From positions 1 to 59,549 of the forward strand of contig JBBQGM010000016.1 in NCBI GenBank assembly GCA_038322995.1: a stretch of DNA of 59,549 bases, in the 5' to 3' direction. Each line of letters opens with the position of its first letter. The stretch's first letter is position 1. Below, in pieces: positions 42,901 to 51,270 of the stretch. This DNA is from QHXQ01 sp038322995 (lineage in GTDB: Bacteria; Acidobacteriota; Blastocatellia; Pyrinomonadales; Pyrinomonadaceae). The notes under the pieces were generated by a model that saw nothing but the letters and a program-made list of their open reading frames with translations, was not told the origin of the DNA and made no database searches. The position numbers and the translations under genes are program-made.

Positions 42901-43721
42901 GGTTCACGCAAGGGTTCTCCTTCCAGGCAAACTACACGTTCTCGAAGGACCTGACCGACGCCGTCGGCACGGCGCAGGCGCTCTTCGATCCGTTCGTGGA
43001 CAACGCCAACCCGGCGCTTGAATATTCGCGCGCCGATTTCGATCAGACGCACACGGTCAACTTCAACACGATCTACGAACTGCCCTTCGGGCACGGCAAA
43101 CACTTCCTGAATAGCGAGAGCGGCGGGCTCGTCGATAAGGTTTTCGGCGGCTTCCAGTTGTCATCGCTCTTCCGGCTCGGCACTGGTCGCCCGGTCTCGT
43201 TCGTCGATCCGCGCGGAACGTTGAACCGCACGGTGCGCTCGGCGCGGCAGTCGGCTAACTCGTCGCTCACGAAGGAACAGATCAAGAACCTGTTCGGCGA
43301 TTTCAGACGCGATGGGGTGCGTTATTACATCAACCCCAGCGTGCTGAACATTACGCGTAACTCTGACGGCAGCGTTACGAGCCTTGCTACTAATGGTCCC
43401 GGTCAGGCGACCTTCGCCGGTCAAGCCTTTTTTAACGTCCCGGCAGGCCAGACCGGTAACTTGGAGCGCGCCATCGTCAACGGGCCACGCCAGTTCAACC
43501 TGGACACAGCTATCGTCAAGAAGTTGCGCTTCACGGAGCGGACGTTCCTCGAACTCCGCGCCGAGGCTTTCAACTTGACGAACCGCAACAACTTCCTGTT
43601 GCCGTTGCAGGTTGACATCAACAGTCAGACTTTCGGCCAACTCAGTCCTAATCTGTCCACGCAGAGCGGCGGGCTGGAAAGCCCGCGCCGCATGCAGTTT
43701 GCCGTCCGGTTCGAGTTCTAA
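39924..43721 (+). CDS. Oar-type TonB-dependent outer-membrane receptor (1)
   Basis: 1265-residue outer-membrane protein. A signal peptide (MKGFLFLLLASILLSGAASAQ) is followed by a carboxypeptidase-regulatory-like beta-sandwich (residues ~25-105, GTVAGPDGVIPGATVTVID ... LEAGTYTVTVTAQGFK), a plug (ELPLDGRNPLALIPLQ ... NITRDGINVND) and a long beta-barrel ending in RMQFAVRFEF. The terminal Phe fits Bam-dependent insertion. Such receptors are multiplied in Acidobacteriota and take up polymers or large ligands; the ligand is unknown. A GAGGAG Shine-Dalgarno sequence precedes the ATG. A strong terminator follows. Confidence 0.93.
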   Translation: MKGFLFLLLASILLSGAASAQSIAGRIVGTVAGPDGVIPGATVTVIDNQTKRERVVTASGEGAFTVPQLEAGTYTVTVTAQGFKTFTATEVKIDANREYPLTATLEVGGVSETVTVVAGAETVNTSNGQLDNVVSPQQIQELPLDGRNPLALIPLQAGTAKATGGSVTFINGQRTSFTNITRDGINVNDNFIRANGTDFSPERATSDDTGEFNVTTQNAGAENGYGAAQVQLVTPRGQSGFHGALFEYNRNSRLAANTYTNNAAGRDANGNEILPRAFLNRNQFGGKIGGPFPVPRFGEGGPAITKGKGFFFFAFEKQYLRQSQTNTGTVLTAQARQGIFRFIDSAGTTRSVNLFGLTPTGGTNAPTGINPIVQARILAGLPLPNTPGGNLNQGLYSLNTGFNDDYKYYTTRIDYDINSKNTINGVYTYKNEVLQRPDVSLDFFTTVPPVIQPGINDFMALAWTTTLSSKFINEARGGFSFPRAIFDRFTPIPSTFLDSPLINEPESRFLDQGRVQHNYNLQDNATLTMGNHSIRFGGVAQFFRIKPFNDAGTVPTFTLNTSTVSPQFTATSFGLPTGVTISSTNVTTANRLYALLGGIVGAGTQTFNPTSPTSPFAAQSLRQFYAYNTYAGYVNDQWRVRPSLTLNLGLRYEVYTGLKLQNGIALEPIIPAGTDPRQALLNPNGGYQIIGGNAGCEFCFFKTDRNNFSPVLSFAYAPNYTSGFLHNLLGGEGKSVIRGGFRISFVPDQFLTAARNANNGNAGLGSTANAAVVNGTSQLDLRPDNLPTIAPPTPFTLPRTFATNNGAGFNNFGTVFAVDPNVQAGRQQEYSIGYQREFGFKTALEVRYVGAYSKNLLRGLDINQVQIRNNGFLADFQRAQANLTLTGNAFCTTAGCQPLTVFGQAAISPLRVNPATGASIGGLALATFTNALRAGTPGELALNFLNINADFNPNITANPQFPLLPNPNTGVADLLFNGARNYYNSLQVEFRRRFTQGFSFQANYTFSKDLTDAVGTAQALFDPFVDNANPALEYSRADFDQTHTVNFNTIYELPFGHGKHFLNSESGGLVDKVFGGFQLSSLFRLGTGRPVSFVDPRGTLNRTVRSARQSANSSLTKEQIKNLFGDFRRDGVRYYINPSVLNITRNSDGSVTSLATNGPGQATFAGQAFFNVPAGQTGNLERAIVNGPRQFNLDTAIVKKLRFTERTFLELRAEAFNLTNRNNFLLPLQVDINSQTFGQLSPNLSTQSGGLESPRRMQFAVRFEF

Positions 43722-43749
43722 GCCCTGCGGCAACGACTCGGCCAATTTC

Positions 43750-43785
43750 GGGCACTGCCCTATCACAGGGCAGTGCCCTTTTTTT
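43750..43785 (+). terminator. Rho-independent terminator of the first Oar-type receptor
   Basis: Perfect 11-bp stem (43750-43760 with 43768-43778), 7-nt loop and seven T. Confidence 0.95.
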
Positions 43786-43860
43786 ATTCGGGTTCTGTTA
43801 TCGCAGTGATTTAAGCCGGTAAGCCAGCCACCAGCAATAGAGTGAGTTGCCCGTCGCAGC

Positions 43861-44454
43861 CTAAGGCCTTTGCCACGCTGTTCCATCAGCAAACTCAACG
43901 TGGTTGATGAAAACTCTTTGATAGTGAGAGGCGGCGCGTGTAGCAACAGACTCACTGAGGAATCCAATTGCACCAGGCGCTAGTTTTTTCTTGCTGCGGA
44001 ATTTATAACGCTTTAACTCGTGCGCCAGCGCCGGGTCGGCAAAGAAGACATAATCCCAACGTATGGCCTTGATGGTCTTATTGCCGGAGTTTTTGACTTC
44101 CACATAAGTCTCATGTCTGACCTCTATGTTCTGAATCGTTTCTGTGCTGCCGCCTAGTGGACTCCCGGCCGCACGAGCCGCCCCTTGCGGCCGAACCGGC
44201 TCTGTATTGATGGGCACCCCCGCCAGATTTACGGGATTGCCGGCTGTGTTTATCGGATTGCCCTTAGTATCAAGAGGGGTGCCACCTGAATTTGCCTCAA
44301 ACTTCGGGTCTTTGTTATAGACCATTCGTTGCGTCGCACCCCAGACATAATTTTGTATTAACACGTCTGGGCTATCTTGGGCTGTCGTCGAAGTTTGCGC
44401 TTGGGTGCCGATTGCCAGCGAGACAATAAATAGCAAGACAGTACCTGTTCTCAT
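43861..44454 (-). CDS. Secreted protein of unknown function with Asn-Pro repeat
   Basis: 197 residues with a Sec signal peptide (MRTGTVLLFIVSLAIGTQAQ) and AAGGAGAG upstream of the ATG. A short tandem repeat (GNPINTAGNPVNLAGVPIN, period about 7 residues) occupies residues ~63-85. The C-terminal half looks like an immunoglobulin-like strand pattern (VRHETYVEVKNSGNKTIKAI, WDYVFFADP). It is probably a periplasmic or outer-surface protein. It converges on the first receptor gene; the shared terminator region lies between them. The family is not known to me. Confidence 0.72.
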   Translation of the reverse strand: MRTGTVLLFIVSLAIGTQAQTSTTAQDSPDVLIQNYVWGATQRMVYNKDPKFEANSGGTPLDTKGNPINTAGNPVNLAGVPINTEPVRPQGAARAAGSPLGGSTETIQNIEVRHETYVEVKNSGNKTIKAIRWDYVFFADPALAHELKRYKFRSKKKLAPGAIGFLSESVATRAASHYQRVFINHVEFADGTAWQRP

Positions 44455-44811
44455 CTTTTTCTCTCTCCTTAACAGGGCTTAACAAGCAAGCTTTGTAACT
44501 CCGCCTTATAACACACTGGTGTGCCCGGCTAACTGTAAATTACACGGCCAAATCATCGTGCAGCTTTTTATACACGCATAAGCGCGGGCCCAATTTTATC
44601 CGCTTGTGACTACTAATGAACGATGTGTTAGCTCCAAAAGCCTTTACCCGGGCCGGATCAACTGCTCTTTAATATCGAACCTGAGGGCGAGTACAAGATG
44701 AGGTTGTACTGCGCTTAACTGCGCAGCCATTAGCGACCGATCATTGTTAGGGGCAATCGGTAATCTGCGATGGTAATCTTCCCTCGAAAATTACTGCGGT
44801 TGGAGGAGCGC
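44455..44811. other. Divergent intergenic region
   Basis: 357 bases between two divergent secreted-protein genes, lower in GC than the neighbours. No gene, no clear promoter pair and no known RNA motif were seen. It probably holds promoters for both sides. Confidence 0.35.
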
Positions 44812-45706
44812 ATGAGAAGAGGTCGTTTGGGCTCAGCCATATTTTTTTTCAGTTGTTTGGTCGCTTAGCCTGGGGCTGTTAAGCACTGACCTGATGCCAC
44901 CTGCGGCGGCTAATGAGAAACTGAATCCCGAAGAGGTAGTTCGCAAGCATCTGGAATCCATCGGCGCAACGGAGACCCGTGCTGCCGTCACGAGCCGCGT
45001 GATCGTCGGTGATTGTAAGTTTAGCTATCACACGCGCAGCCGAGGTGCGGCTGACGGGCGGGTGGTCATGGCCTCTGAAGGCGTCAAGAGCCTGATCGGC
45101 ATGACCTTCCCTACACCTGACTATCCCTTTGAGCGATTAGGCTTTGATGGCCGCACCCTCACCACTGGCTTTATTCGGCCGGGCACCCGCACGTTGTTGG
45201 GCGATTTTCTCCGGACACATGACGGTGTTTTCCGCGAAGGGCTAATCGGCGGAACATTGAGTGCGGCGTGGCCGCTTCTGGACATGGAGGCACGCAACCC
45301 AAAGCTTAACTATATGGGCACGCAAAAAGTTAACGGCCGGAAGGTGCATGTGCTTGAATATAGCCCTCGAAAGGGGTCGGATTTTGAGATCAGGCTCTTC
45401 TTCGACGGTGAGACTTTTCAGCACGTGCGTTCTGAGTATGAGCGCGTTATCAGCGCGCAACCGGGGCGGACGGACAAAGAATCTGCAAGCCAGCGCGCCA
45501 CCCGCTACAGCATGGTTAAGGAATTTTCCGACTTTAAAAAAGAGAGCGGGCTGATGTTGCCGCACGGTTATAAACTTCGGATACTGCTTGAGAATGCGGC
45601 CGGAAATAGTGAGTTTGAGTGGGCGCTGAATCTGGTGGAGTACGCTTTTAACCGGCGCATCCCCTCCGATTCATTCAACGTAGAGGCGTATAAGCCAAAC
45701 GCCTAA
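44812..45706 (+). CDS. Secreted LolA-like protein, frame interrupted at a T8 tract
   Basis: ATG at 44812 has a strong GGAGGAG upstream. It starts MRRGRLGSAIFF, but the frame stops at 44873 because of a run of eight T (44842-44849). With seven T the frame would read IFFSVVWSLSLGLLSTDLMP and continue without a stop to 45706, giving a normal signal peptide and about 297 residues. The mature part (NYMGTQKVNGRKVHVLEY, FEIRLFFDGETFQHVRSEYE) resembles LolA/LppX-type lipoprotein carriers, although this is a fold-level guess. Either the copy is off through a slippable tract, or the base is an error. An internal ATG at 44894 would give a cytosolic form. Confidence 0.65.
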
Positions 45707-46338
45707 ATGTGGCTTCGTGCCCGGATCGGTAAGGTGCGGGCCGGCACGCCCCGCGCCCGGCCTGCGTTTGTCTAATATGTTGATCAGCCGTTGATACCCT
45801 CCCTGGATTTAACGTCCCGGCGGTTTGCCGTTCTCATAAACCTTAAAGTCTTCGGCTACAGTCTGCTACTTTCCCTGACGCCTCTGAAAATAAGACACGC
45901 AGTAAAGCGTTAAAGGTCGTAGGGGAAGCCCGCGGCTGATAAGCGATTTGCCGGGCCGCGCAGATAGGCGCACGGGTCGTTCCAGCAGACCAACGCGGGC
46001 GGGTCTTGTCTTGATTGTTCAAAAATCTAAACTTAAATCCAGAAAAATGGACAAACGGGCGACTGGTTCAATTAGCCCGGAGACCGATATTTTGCCGGTA
46101 GAACAATTTACCTTGCGGGTGGCAAACTGGCACAACGGTTGCTCGTTTTTTTTCCGACACAAGTCTTCATTAAGCCTGTAAGACCGCTCAGCGAGTTGTT
46201 CCGGGCTTCTTCCTGCTTTTCGTACTAATACAGCTTACGCACTTTGGCCCGGAGAAGGGACCGCAAACCGGGCCGCCCATGCACAAGCGAATAGTTCGTG
46301 CAAACGAAGAAACCCCTACCCCTAGGAGGAGCCCAACC
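45707..46338. other. Long upstream region of the second Oar-type receptor
   Basis: 632 bases. No reading frame here has convincing codon use. It contains the sigma54 promoter at 46128-46143 and would give the receptor a leader of about 185 bases with a T8 run at its start. GGTTT and AAACC (about 45831-45851) form a weak dyad upstream; no clear activator site was recognised. Confidence 0.5.
46128..46143 (+). promoter_or_regulatory. Sigma54 (-24/-12) promoter of the second Oar-type receptor
   Basis: TGGCACAACGGTTGCT matches TGGCACRNNNNTTGCW at every position. It points to the receptor gene whose start codon is at 46339. No other perfect match was found in my reading of either strand. Confidence 0.75.
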
Positions 46339-49300
46339 ATGAAGTTAGTGTTTCGTAAAATCACGGCCGTGCTGGCGCTTGTCGCCATGTTCGGTCTAAC
46401 GGCCTTTGGTCAAGCGCTCTCGACAGGCGCTATCGCCGGCAGTGTTACAGACCCGGCTGGAGCCGTCATGACCGGCGCGACCATCGTCGTCAAAAATGAC
46501 GCGAACGGCGTTGAAAACACGGTGCAGACCGCCGACAACGGGACGTTCAATGTACCCGGGTTGCAGACTGGCAGTTACACCGTGACCGTCACTGCGCCCA
46601 ACTTTAAGCAAACGGTGGTTAAGGACGTGAAGGTCAACATTGGCACGCCGTCCAGCATCAACGTCGCGCTTGAGGTCGGCGCGGTCAGTGAGACGGTCAC
46701 GATCACGGGTGGCGGCGGCGAGTTGTTGCAGACGCAGAGCGCCACCGTCGGCCAGACGATCACAGGCCGGCAAATCACCGACTTGCCGCAGGCCTCACGC
46801 GACGCGCTCGACCTCGTGCTGCTATTGCCGGGCACGAACACGCCGGGCACACCGCGTACCTCAACCGTCAACGGCCTGCCCAAGGGGTCGCTCAACATTA
46901 CGCTCGACGGCGTGAACGTGCAGGACAACACTTCAAAGTCGGCCTTCGGCGGCGGCTTCTTCACTTACGTCCGGCCGCGTATCGACGCGATTGACGAAGT
47001 GACCATCTCGACCGCCACGCCCGGCGCGGAAAGCTCCGGCGAAGGCGCGGTGCAGATCAAGTTTGAAACGCGCAGCGGCTCGAACGAACTGCACGGCTCG
47101 CTCTACGAGTATCACCGCGAGTCCTCGTTCAACGCCAACTATTGGTTCAACAACCGGGCCGGCTTGGCGCGCGATCCGATTCACCTGAATCAATATGGCG
47201 GGCGGGCGGGCGGGCCCGTCATCATCCCGCACGTCTATACCAAGAAGAACAAGCTGTTCTTCTTTACGAACCTGGAAGAGTACCGGCTGCCCGAAGCCAT
47301 CTCGCGCCAGCGCACGATTCTAAACACGGCGGCGCAGACCGGCATCTTCACGACCAGTACGGGAGCGCAGGTCAACCTGCTGACGCTGGCGGCGGGCACA
47401 AACTGCGGCACAGTCGCTGTCCCGGTCGCTTGCACTTCGACGGTTGATCCCACCATCGGGAGCCTGCTCGGCCGGATTCGCAGTTCGACGAGTCAAGGCA
47501 CGATCACCCCGCTCGACAACAACCGGCAGCAATTCAATTTTACCAACCTCGGCGGCCAACTGCGCCGCTTCGCCGCCGTCCGCTTCGATTACAACATCTC
47601 AGACAAGCACCGCTTTGCGAACACGTGGAACTACCAGCGGTTTGGCGGCGCAGCCGTTGACTTCCTGAACAGCGTCGATCCACCGTTCCCCGGCTTCCTT
47701 GCGGGCGTCGGCGGGCAACACTCGCTGCGTTGGTCAGACTCAGCATCGCTGACCTCGAACCTAACGTCGCGGCTCGTCAACGTGGCGCGGGCCGGTTTTG
47801 AAGGCGGCAACTCGTTCTTCCGCGATACCGTTTCGCCTGCATCGTTCTCAGACCTGGGCGGCTTCAGCTTAGCCTTAGGCTCCGGTCTGACCAACCCGCA
47901 GGCTTCCAGAAGCAATTCGCGCCGCAACGCGCCGGTCAAAACGTTTGCCGACACGGCGACCTGGAGCCGGGGCGCGCATAGCGTGAACTTCGGCGGCACG
48001 TTCAGCCGCTACAGCACTTGGAGCAACGCGATCAATAACCTCGTGCCGTCCGTCACCTTCGCGCTTGATGCGACTGATCCGGCGAGCGCCATCTTCGTGG
48101 CGTCGAAATTCCCGACAGGCACTTCGGCCGCCGACCTAACCTTGGCCGGTAGCATCTACGCGCTCCTGACCGGCCGCGTTACGTCGGTCGCCGCGAACGC
48201 TTATCTGGACGAGAATACAGGTAAGCTGGCTTACCTCGGCACACAGGTCAATCGCTTCCGCGAAGACGAGTACGGTTTCTTCGCGCAGGATGCGTGGCGC
48301 TTCCGCCCGAACCTGACGATCAACTACGGCTTGCGTTATGAAGTGCAAGCGCCCATCGTGACGCAGAATAACGCCGTCACGTTTACGCCGTTCGAGCAAA
48401 TCTTCGGCGTCTCCGGCGAGGGTAATCTCTTCGCCCCCGGCAAACTGACGGGCAAGCCCACCGAATTCAACATCCTGCCGGCGGGACAGAGTGGCTACAA
48501 GGCCGACCACAACAACTTCCTGCCGAGCGTCGGCATCGCTTATAGCCCGGACTGGAAGAGCGGCCTGCTTCATCGCGCCTTCGGCAATGGCGGGCAGACC
48601 GTCTTGCGCGCCGGCTACTCGATTGCCACTGTGCGCGAAGGTTTGTCCATCGCGTCGTCCATTCTGGCGTCCAATCCGGGCGGCATAACCGATGCCAGCC
48701 GCAGCGTCGCCCTCGGCAACTTGACGGCCGGTTCGTTGTTCCGTAATGCGGGCACGACTACGCCGCCGACGATCAACCCCACCATCGCCTTCCCCGTCCG
48801 TGGCGCAGTGACCGGCAGCGCGAACGCCTTCGAGCGCGACTTGCGCATCGGCTACGTGCAATCGTGGTCGGCCGGTATCCAGCGTGAGCTGACGAAGGAC
48901 ATGGTGATGGAGGTGCGTTACGTCGGCAATCGCGGCGTCAAACTGTGGCGGCAGGTGAATCTCAACGAGATCAACTTGATCGAGAACAACTACGCCAACG
49001 AATTCAAACTGGCACAAGCGAACTTGCAGGCTAACATCGCCGCCGGACGGGGCAATACTTACCGCTACGCCGGCCCCGGCACGGGCACGAACCCGCTGCC
49101 GATCACGCTCGCCTACTTCAGCGCCATCGCTCCCGCCAACGCGGGTAATTGCACGGCCACCGGCACAGGGGCCGGCTCTTGCGCCGCGCTCTACAATAGC
49201 TCGCTGTTCACCAACACGACGTTACTTGGCCAGTTGGCCTTAACCAACCCGCAGCCGAACGCTTTCGCCAACAACGTCTTCAACAACACGACGCGTTCCA

Positions 49301-50250
49301 ATAACGCCGCGACCGCCGGGCTACCGGCGAACGAGTTCATCGTGAACCCGGACTATCGCGGCGGCGCGTTCCTCGTGACCAACACGGGGCGCAGCTATTA
49401 CGACGCGCTGACGGTTGAGTTACGGCGGCGGTTTGCGCAAGGGCTGTTGGTACAAAGCAGTTACACATGGTCCAAGTCGCTGACGAACATCTTCGCCAGC
49501 AACAACGACCTCTTCGTTAATCCGCCGTCGTTCCGCAACGACCGGCTTGGGCGCGTAGATTCGCCGTTCGACCTGCGGCACGGCTTCAAGGCCGACTGGA
49601 TTTACGAACTGCCGTTCGGGCGCGGCAAGCAGTTTGCCGGCGATGTCGGTAAGCTGACTAACTGGGCCGTCGGGGGCTGGGAATGGCAGGGCACGGCGCG
49701 CTTGCAGAGCGGCTCGGCCTTCAACTTCGGCAACGTGCAACTCGTCGGCCTGACGCGCAATGATCTGCAACATGCCATCGAAGTGCGCAAGGGGACGAGC
49801 GCCGTCTTCTTCCTGCCGCAGGACGTGATCGACAATACCATCAAGGCCTTCAACACGTCGGGCACGACGGCGAACGGCTACTCTTCGGCCGGTGCACCGA
49901 CGGGTCGCTTTATCGCGCCGGCGGGCTTTGGCAACTGCGTCCAAGCGTCCGGCGGCCAGTGCGGCTTTGCCCAACTGATCATCCACGGCCCGCGCTTCTT
50001 CCGGTTCGACACGAGCGTGATCAAGCGCTTCCACTTTACCGAGAAGACCAATATCGAATTGCGCGCCGAGTTTCTGAACGCGATCAACAACCAGAACTTC
50101 CGGGTCGGCAGCGCCGGCTCTGAAGTTGTGGCCGTGACCAACTTCTCGTCATCCGCCTTCGGGCAGACGGCCGAAGCCTATCGCGACATCTCGACCACGA
50201 ATGATCCGGGCGGACGTATTATCCAGTTCGTCTTCCGCTTCAACTTCTAA
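46339..50250 (+). CDS. Oar-type TonB-dependent outer-membrane receptor (2)
   Basis: 1303 residues from the ATG at 46339, which follows AGGAGGAG; an earlier in-frame start at 46279 has no ribosome site. The signal peptide is MKLVFRKITAVLALVAMFGLTAFGQ shortened at AFGQ; then comes a carboxypeptidase-regulatory-like domain (GSVTDPAGAVMTGATIVV ... LQTGSYTVTVTAPNF), a plug (DLPQASRDALDLVLLLPG ... LDGVNVQD) and a barrel ending in IIQFVFRFNF. It resembles receptor 1 in layout but differs in sequence, so it is an older duplicate. The upstream sigma54 promoter suggests it is switched on by an activator rather than made constitutively. The ligand is unknown. Confidence 0.93.
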   Translation: MKLVFRKITAVLALVAMFGLTAFGQALSTGAIAGSVTDPAGAVMTGATIVVKNDANGVENTVQTADNGTFNVPGLQTGSYTVTVTAPNFKQTVVKDVKVNIGTPSSINVALEVGAVSETVTITGGGGELLQTQSATVGQTITGRQITDLPQASRDALDLVLLLPGTNTPGTPRTSTVNGLPKGSLNITLDGVNVQDNTSKSAFGGGFFTYVRPRIDAIDEVTISTATPGAESSGEGAVQIKFETRSGSNELHGSLYEYHRESSFNANYWFNNRAGLARDPIHLNQYGGRAGGPVIIPHVYTKKNKLFFFTNLEEYRLPEAISRQRTILNTAAQTGIFTTSTGAQVNLLTLAAGTNCGTVAVPVACTSTVDPTIGSLLGRIRSSTSQGTITPLDNNRQQFNFTNLGGQLRRFAAVRFDYNISDKHRFANTWNYQRFGGAAVDFLNSVDPPFPGFLAGVGGQHSLRWSDSASLTSNLTSRLVNVARAGFEGGNSFFRDTVSPASFSDLGGFSLALGSGLTNPQASRSNSRRNAPVKTFADTATWSRGAHSVNFGGTFSRYSTWSNAINNLVPSVTFALDATDPASAIFVASKFPTGTSAADLTLAGSIYALLTGRVTSVAANAYLDENTGKLAYLGTQVNRFREDEYGFFAQDAWRFRPNLTINYGLRYEVQAPIVTQNNAVTFTPFEQIFGVSGEGNLFAPGKLTGKPTEFNILPAGQSGYKADHNNFLPSVGIAYSPDWKSGLLHRAFGNGGQTVLRAGYSIATVREGLSIASSILASNPGGITDASRSVALGNLTAGSLFRNAGTTTPPTINPTIAFPVRGAVTGSANAFERDLRIGYVQSWSAGIQRELTKDMVMEVRYVGNRGVKLWRQVNLNEINLIENNYANEFKLAQANLQANIAAGRGNTYRYAGPGTGTNPLPITLAYFSAIAPANAGNCTATGTGAGSCAALYNSSLFTNTTLLGQLALTNPQPNAFANNVFNNTTRSNNAATAGLPANEFIVNPDYRGGAFLVTNTGRSYYDALTVELRRRFAQGLLVQSSYTWSKSLTNIFASNNDLFVNPPSFRNDRLGRVDSPFDLRHGFKADWIYELPFGRGKQFAGDVGKLTNWAVGGWEWQGTARLQSGSAFNFGNVQLVGLTRNDLQHAIEVRKGTSAVFFLPQDVIDNTIKAFNTSGTTANGYSSAGAPTGRFIAPAGFGNCVQASGGQCGFAQLIIHGPRFFRFDTSVIKRFHFTEKTNIELRAEFLNAINNQNFRVGSAGSEVVAVTNFSSSAFGQTAEAYRDISTTNDPGGRIIQFVFRFNF

Positions 50251-50270
50251 CCACGCGTGCATGCGCTGAC

Positions 50271-50310
50271 TTGCGGGGTAGAGCAGGCAACTGTTCTACC
50301 CCGCAATTTT
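50271..50310 (+). terminator. Rho-independent terminator of the second Oar-type receptor
   Basis: A 12-bp stem (50271-50282 with 50295-50306), 12-nt loop, then TTTT. Confidence 0.85.
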
Positions 50311-50464
50311 CGCGCCCTATGCGGCAAAACGTTGCCCGCCTGCGCCACCGCCCGCCTGTGTTATAGTGCCCGCGCAACCTTGCCGCGAGCGGTCGCCTTG
50401 TAAGTCCGCCGCAATGGCCGGCGCAGCAGTTTCGGACGAATCAAAACAATAATTTGGAGGCAGT

Positions 50465-51229
50465 ATGATGAGTAAAGCCGCCGCCGCGCTAGTACTCGCC
50501 GGCCTGTTAGCCATCGGCGTTAGTGCGCAGAAGAATCTGAAGCCGTGGGCCGAATGGTCGAAGAAAGATGTGCAGAAGATACTGAACGATTCGCCGTGGG
50601 GCCAGACGCAGGTGGACGAGGACACGTCCGAAATGTTCTACAAGCCGACGACCGCACAACCGACCTCGACCACGGCCGGCACGTCGCGCGGCACAACCGT
50701 GACCGACACGAGCGGCGGGCTAAAACGCGGCGAGGAAAGCGGCGGCGCGCTCAACCAGGCGACGGGCGTTAAGTTTCGCATTCGCTGGCTCTCGGCCCGG
50801 CCCATCCGGCAGGCGCTCGCGCGCCAGATCGCGCTTGAGTCCGGCCAATGGAACGAGCAACTGCGCGCCTTCGCCGAAGGCTCGACGGAGAATAGAGCCG
50901 TCGTGGCCGTCTGGTTCGAGTCCACCGATCAGCGCTTCAGCAATCGAGTGATGCAAATCTTCAACGCCGCGATCACGGCCGTGCTCAAGAACAATACTTA
51001 TCTTGAGCGCAAAGACGGCAAGCGCATCTTCCTGCAAGAATATGTGTCGCCGCAGCGCAACACGCTGGGCGCGGCGCTCTTTATCTTCCCGCGCGTCATC
51101 GACGAGCAGCCGTTGCTCACCCCGCAGAACGGCGACGTGCGCTTCGTCTGTGAGTTTAATAAAGACCTTAAATTGAACATGAAATACAAACTCGCGGACA
51201 TGCTCTACGACGGCAAACTGGAATACTAA
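50465..51229 (+). CDS. Secreted protein of unknown function
   Basis: 254 residues. The ATG at 50465 (or 50468) follows GGAGG. Signal peptide: KAAAALVLAGLLAIGVSAQ. The mature part begins LKPWAEWSKKDVQKILNDSPWGQTQ, a Trp-rich helix that recurs in acidobacterial secreted proteins. A Thr/Ser/Gly-rich linker (about residues 60-95) and a folded part (FRIRWLSARPIRQALARQIAL ... FIFPRV) follow. No enzymatic motif is visible. It precedes the membrane and DUF4129/DUF4350 genes on the same strand and may be part of that cluster. Confidence 0.7.
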   Translation: MMSKAAAALVLAGLLAIGVSAQKNLKPWAEWSKKDVQKILNDSPWGQTQVDEDTSEMFYKPTTAQPTSTTAGTSRGTTVTDTSGGLKRGEESGGALNQATGVKFRIRWLSARPIRQALARQIALESGQWNEQLRAFAEGSTENRAVVAVWFESTDQRFSNRVMQIFNAAITAVLKNNTYLERKDGKRIFLQEYVSPQRNTLGAALFIFPRVIDEQPLLTPQNGDVRFVCEFNKDLKLNMKYKLADMLYDGKLEY

Positions 51230-51270
51230 GCGGCCGCCTTCCTTGCCGCTGCCGCGCCGGCCCTTCTCTG

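Noticed and set aside
45948..46181. 77-codon open frame upstream of the second Oar-type receptor
   Set aside because: Composition is not protein-like, it overlaps the sigma54 promoter, and it has no ribosome site.
49009..49028. TGGCACAAGCGAACTTGCA inside the second receptor
   Set aside because: Spacing is three bases too long and it is within a coding region.
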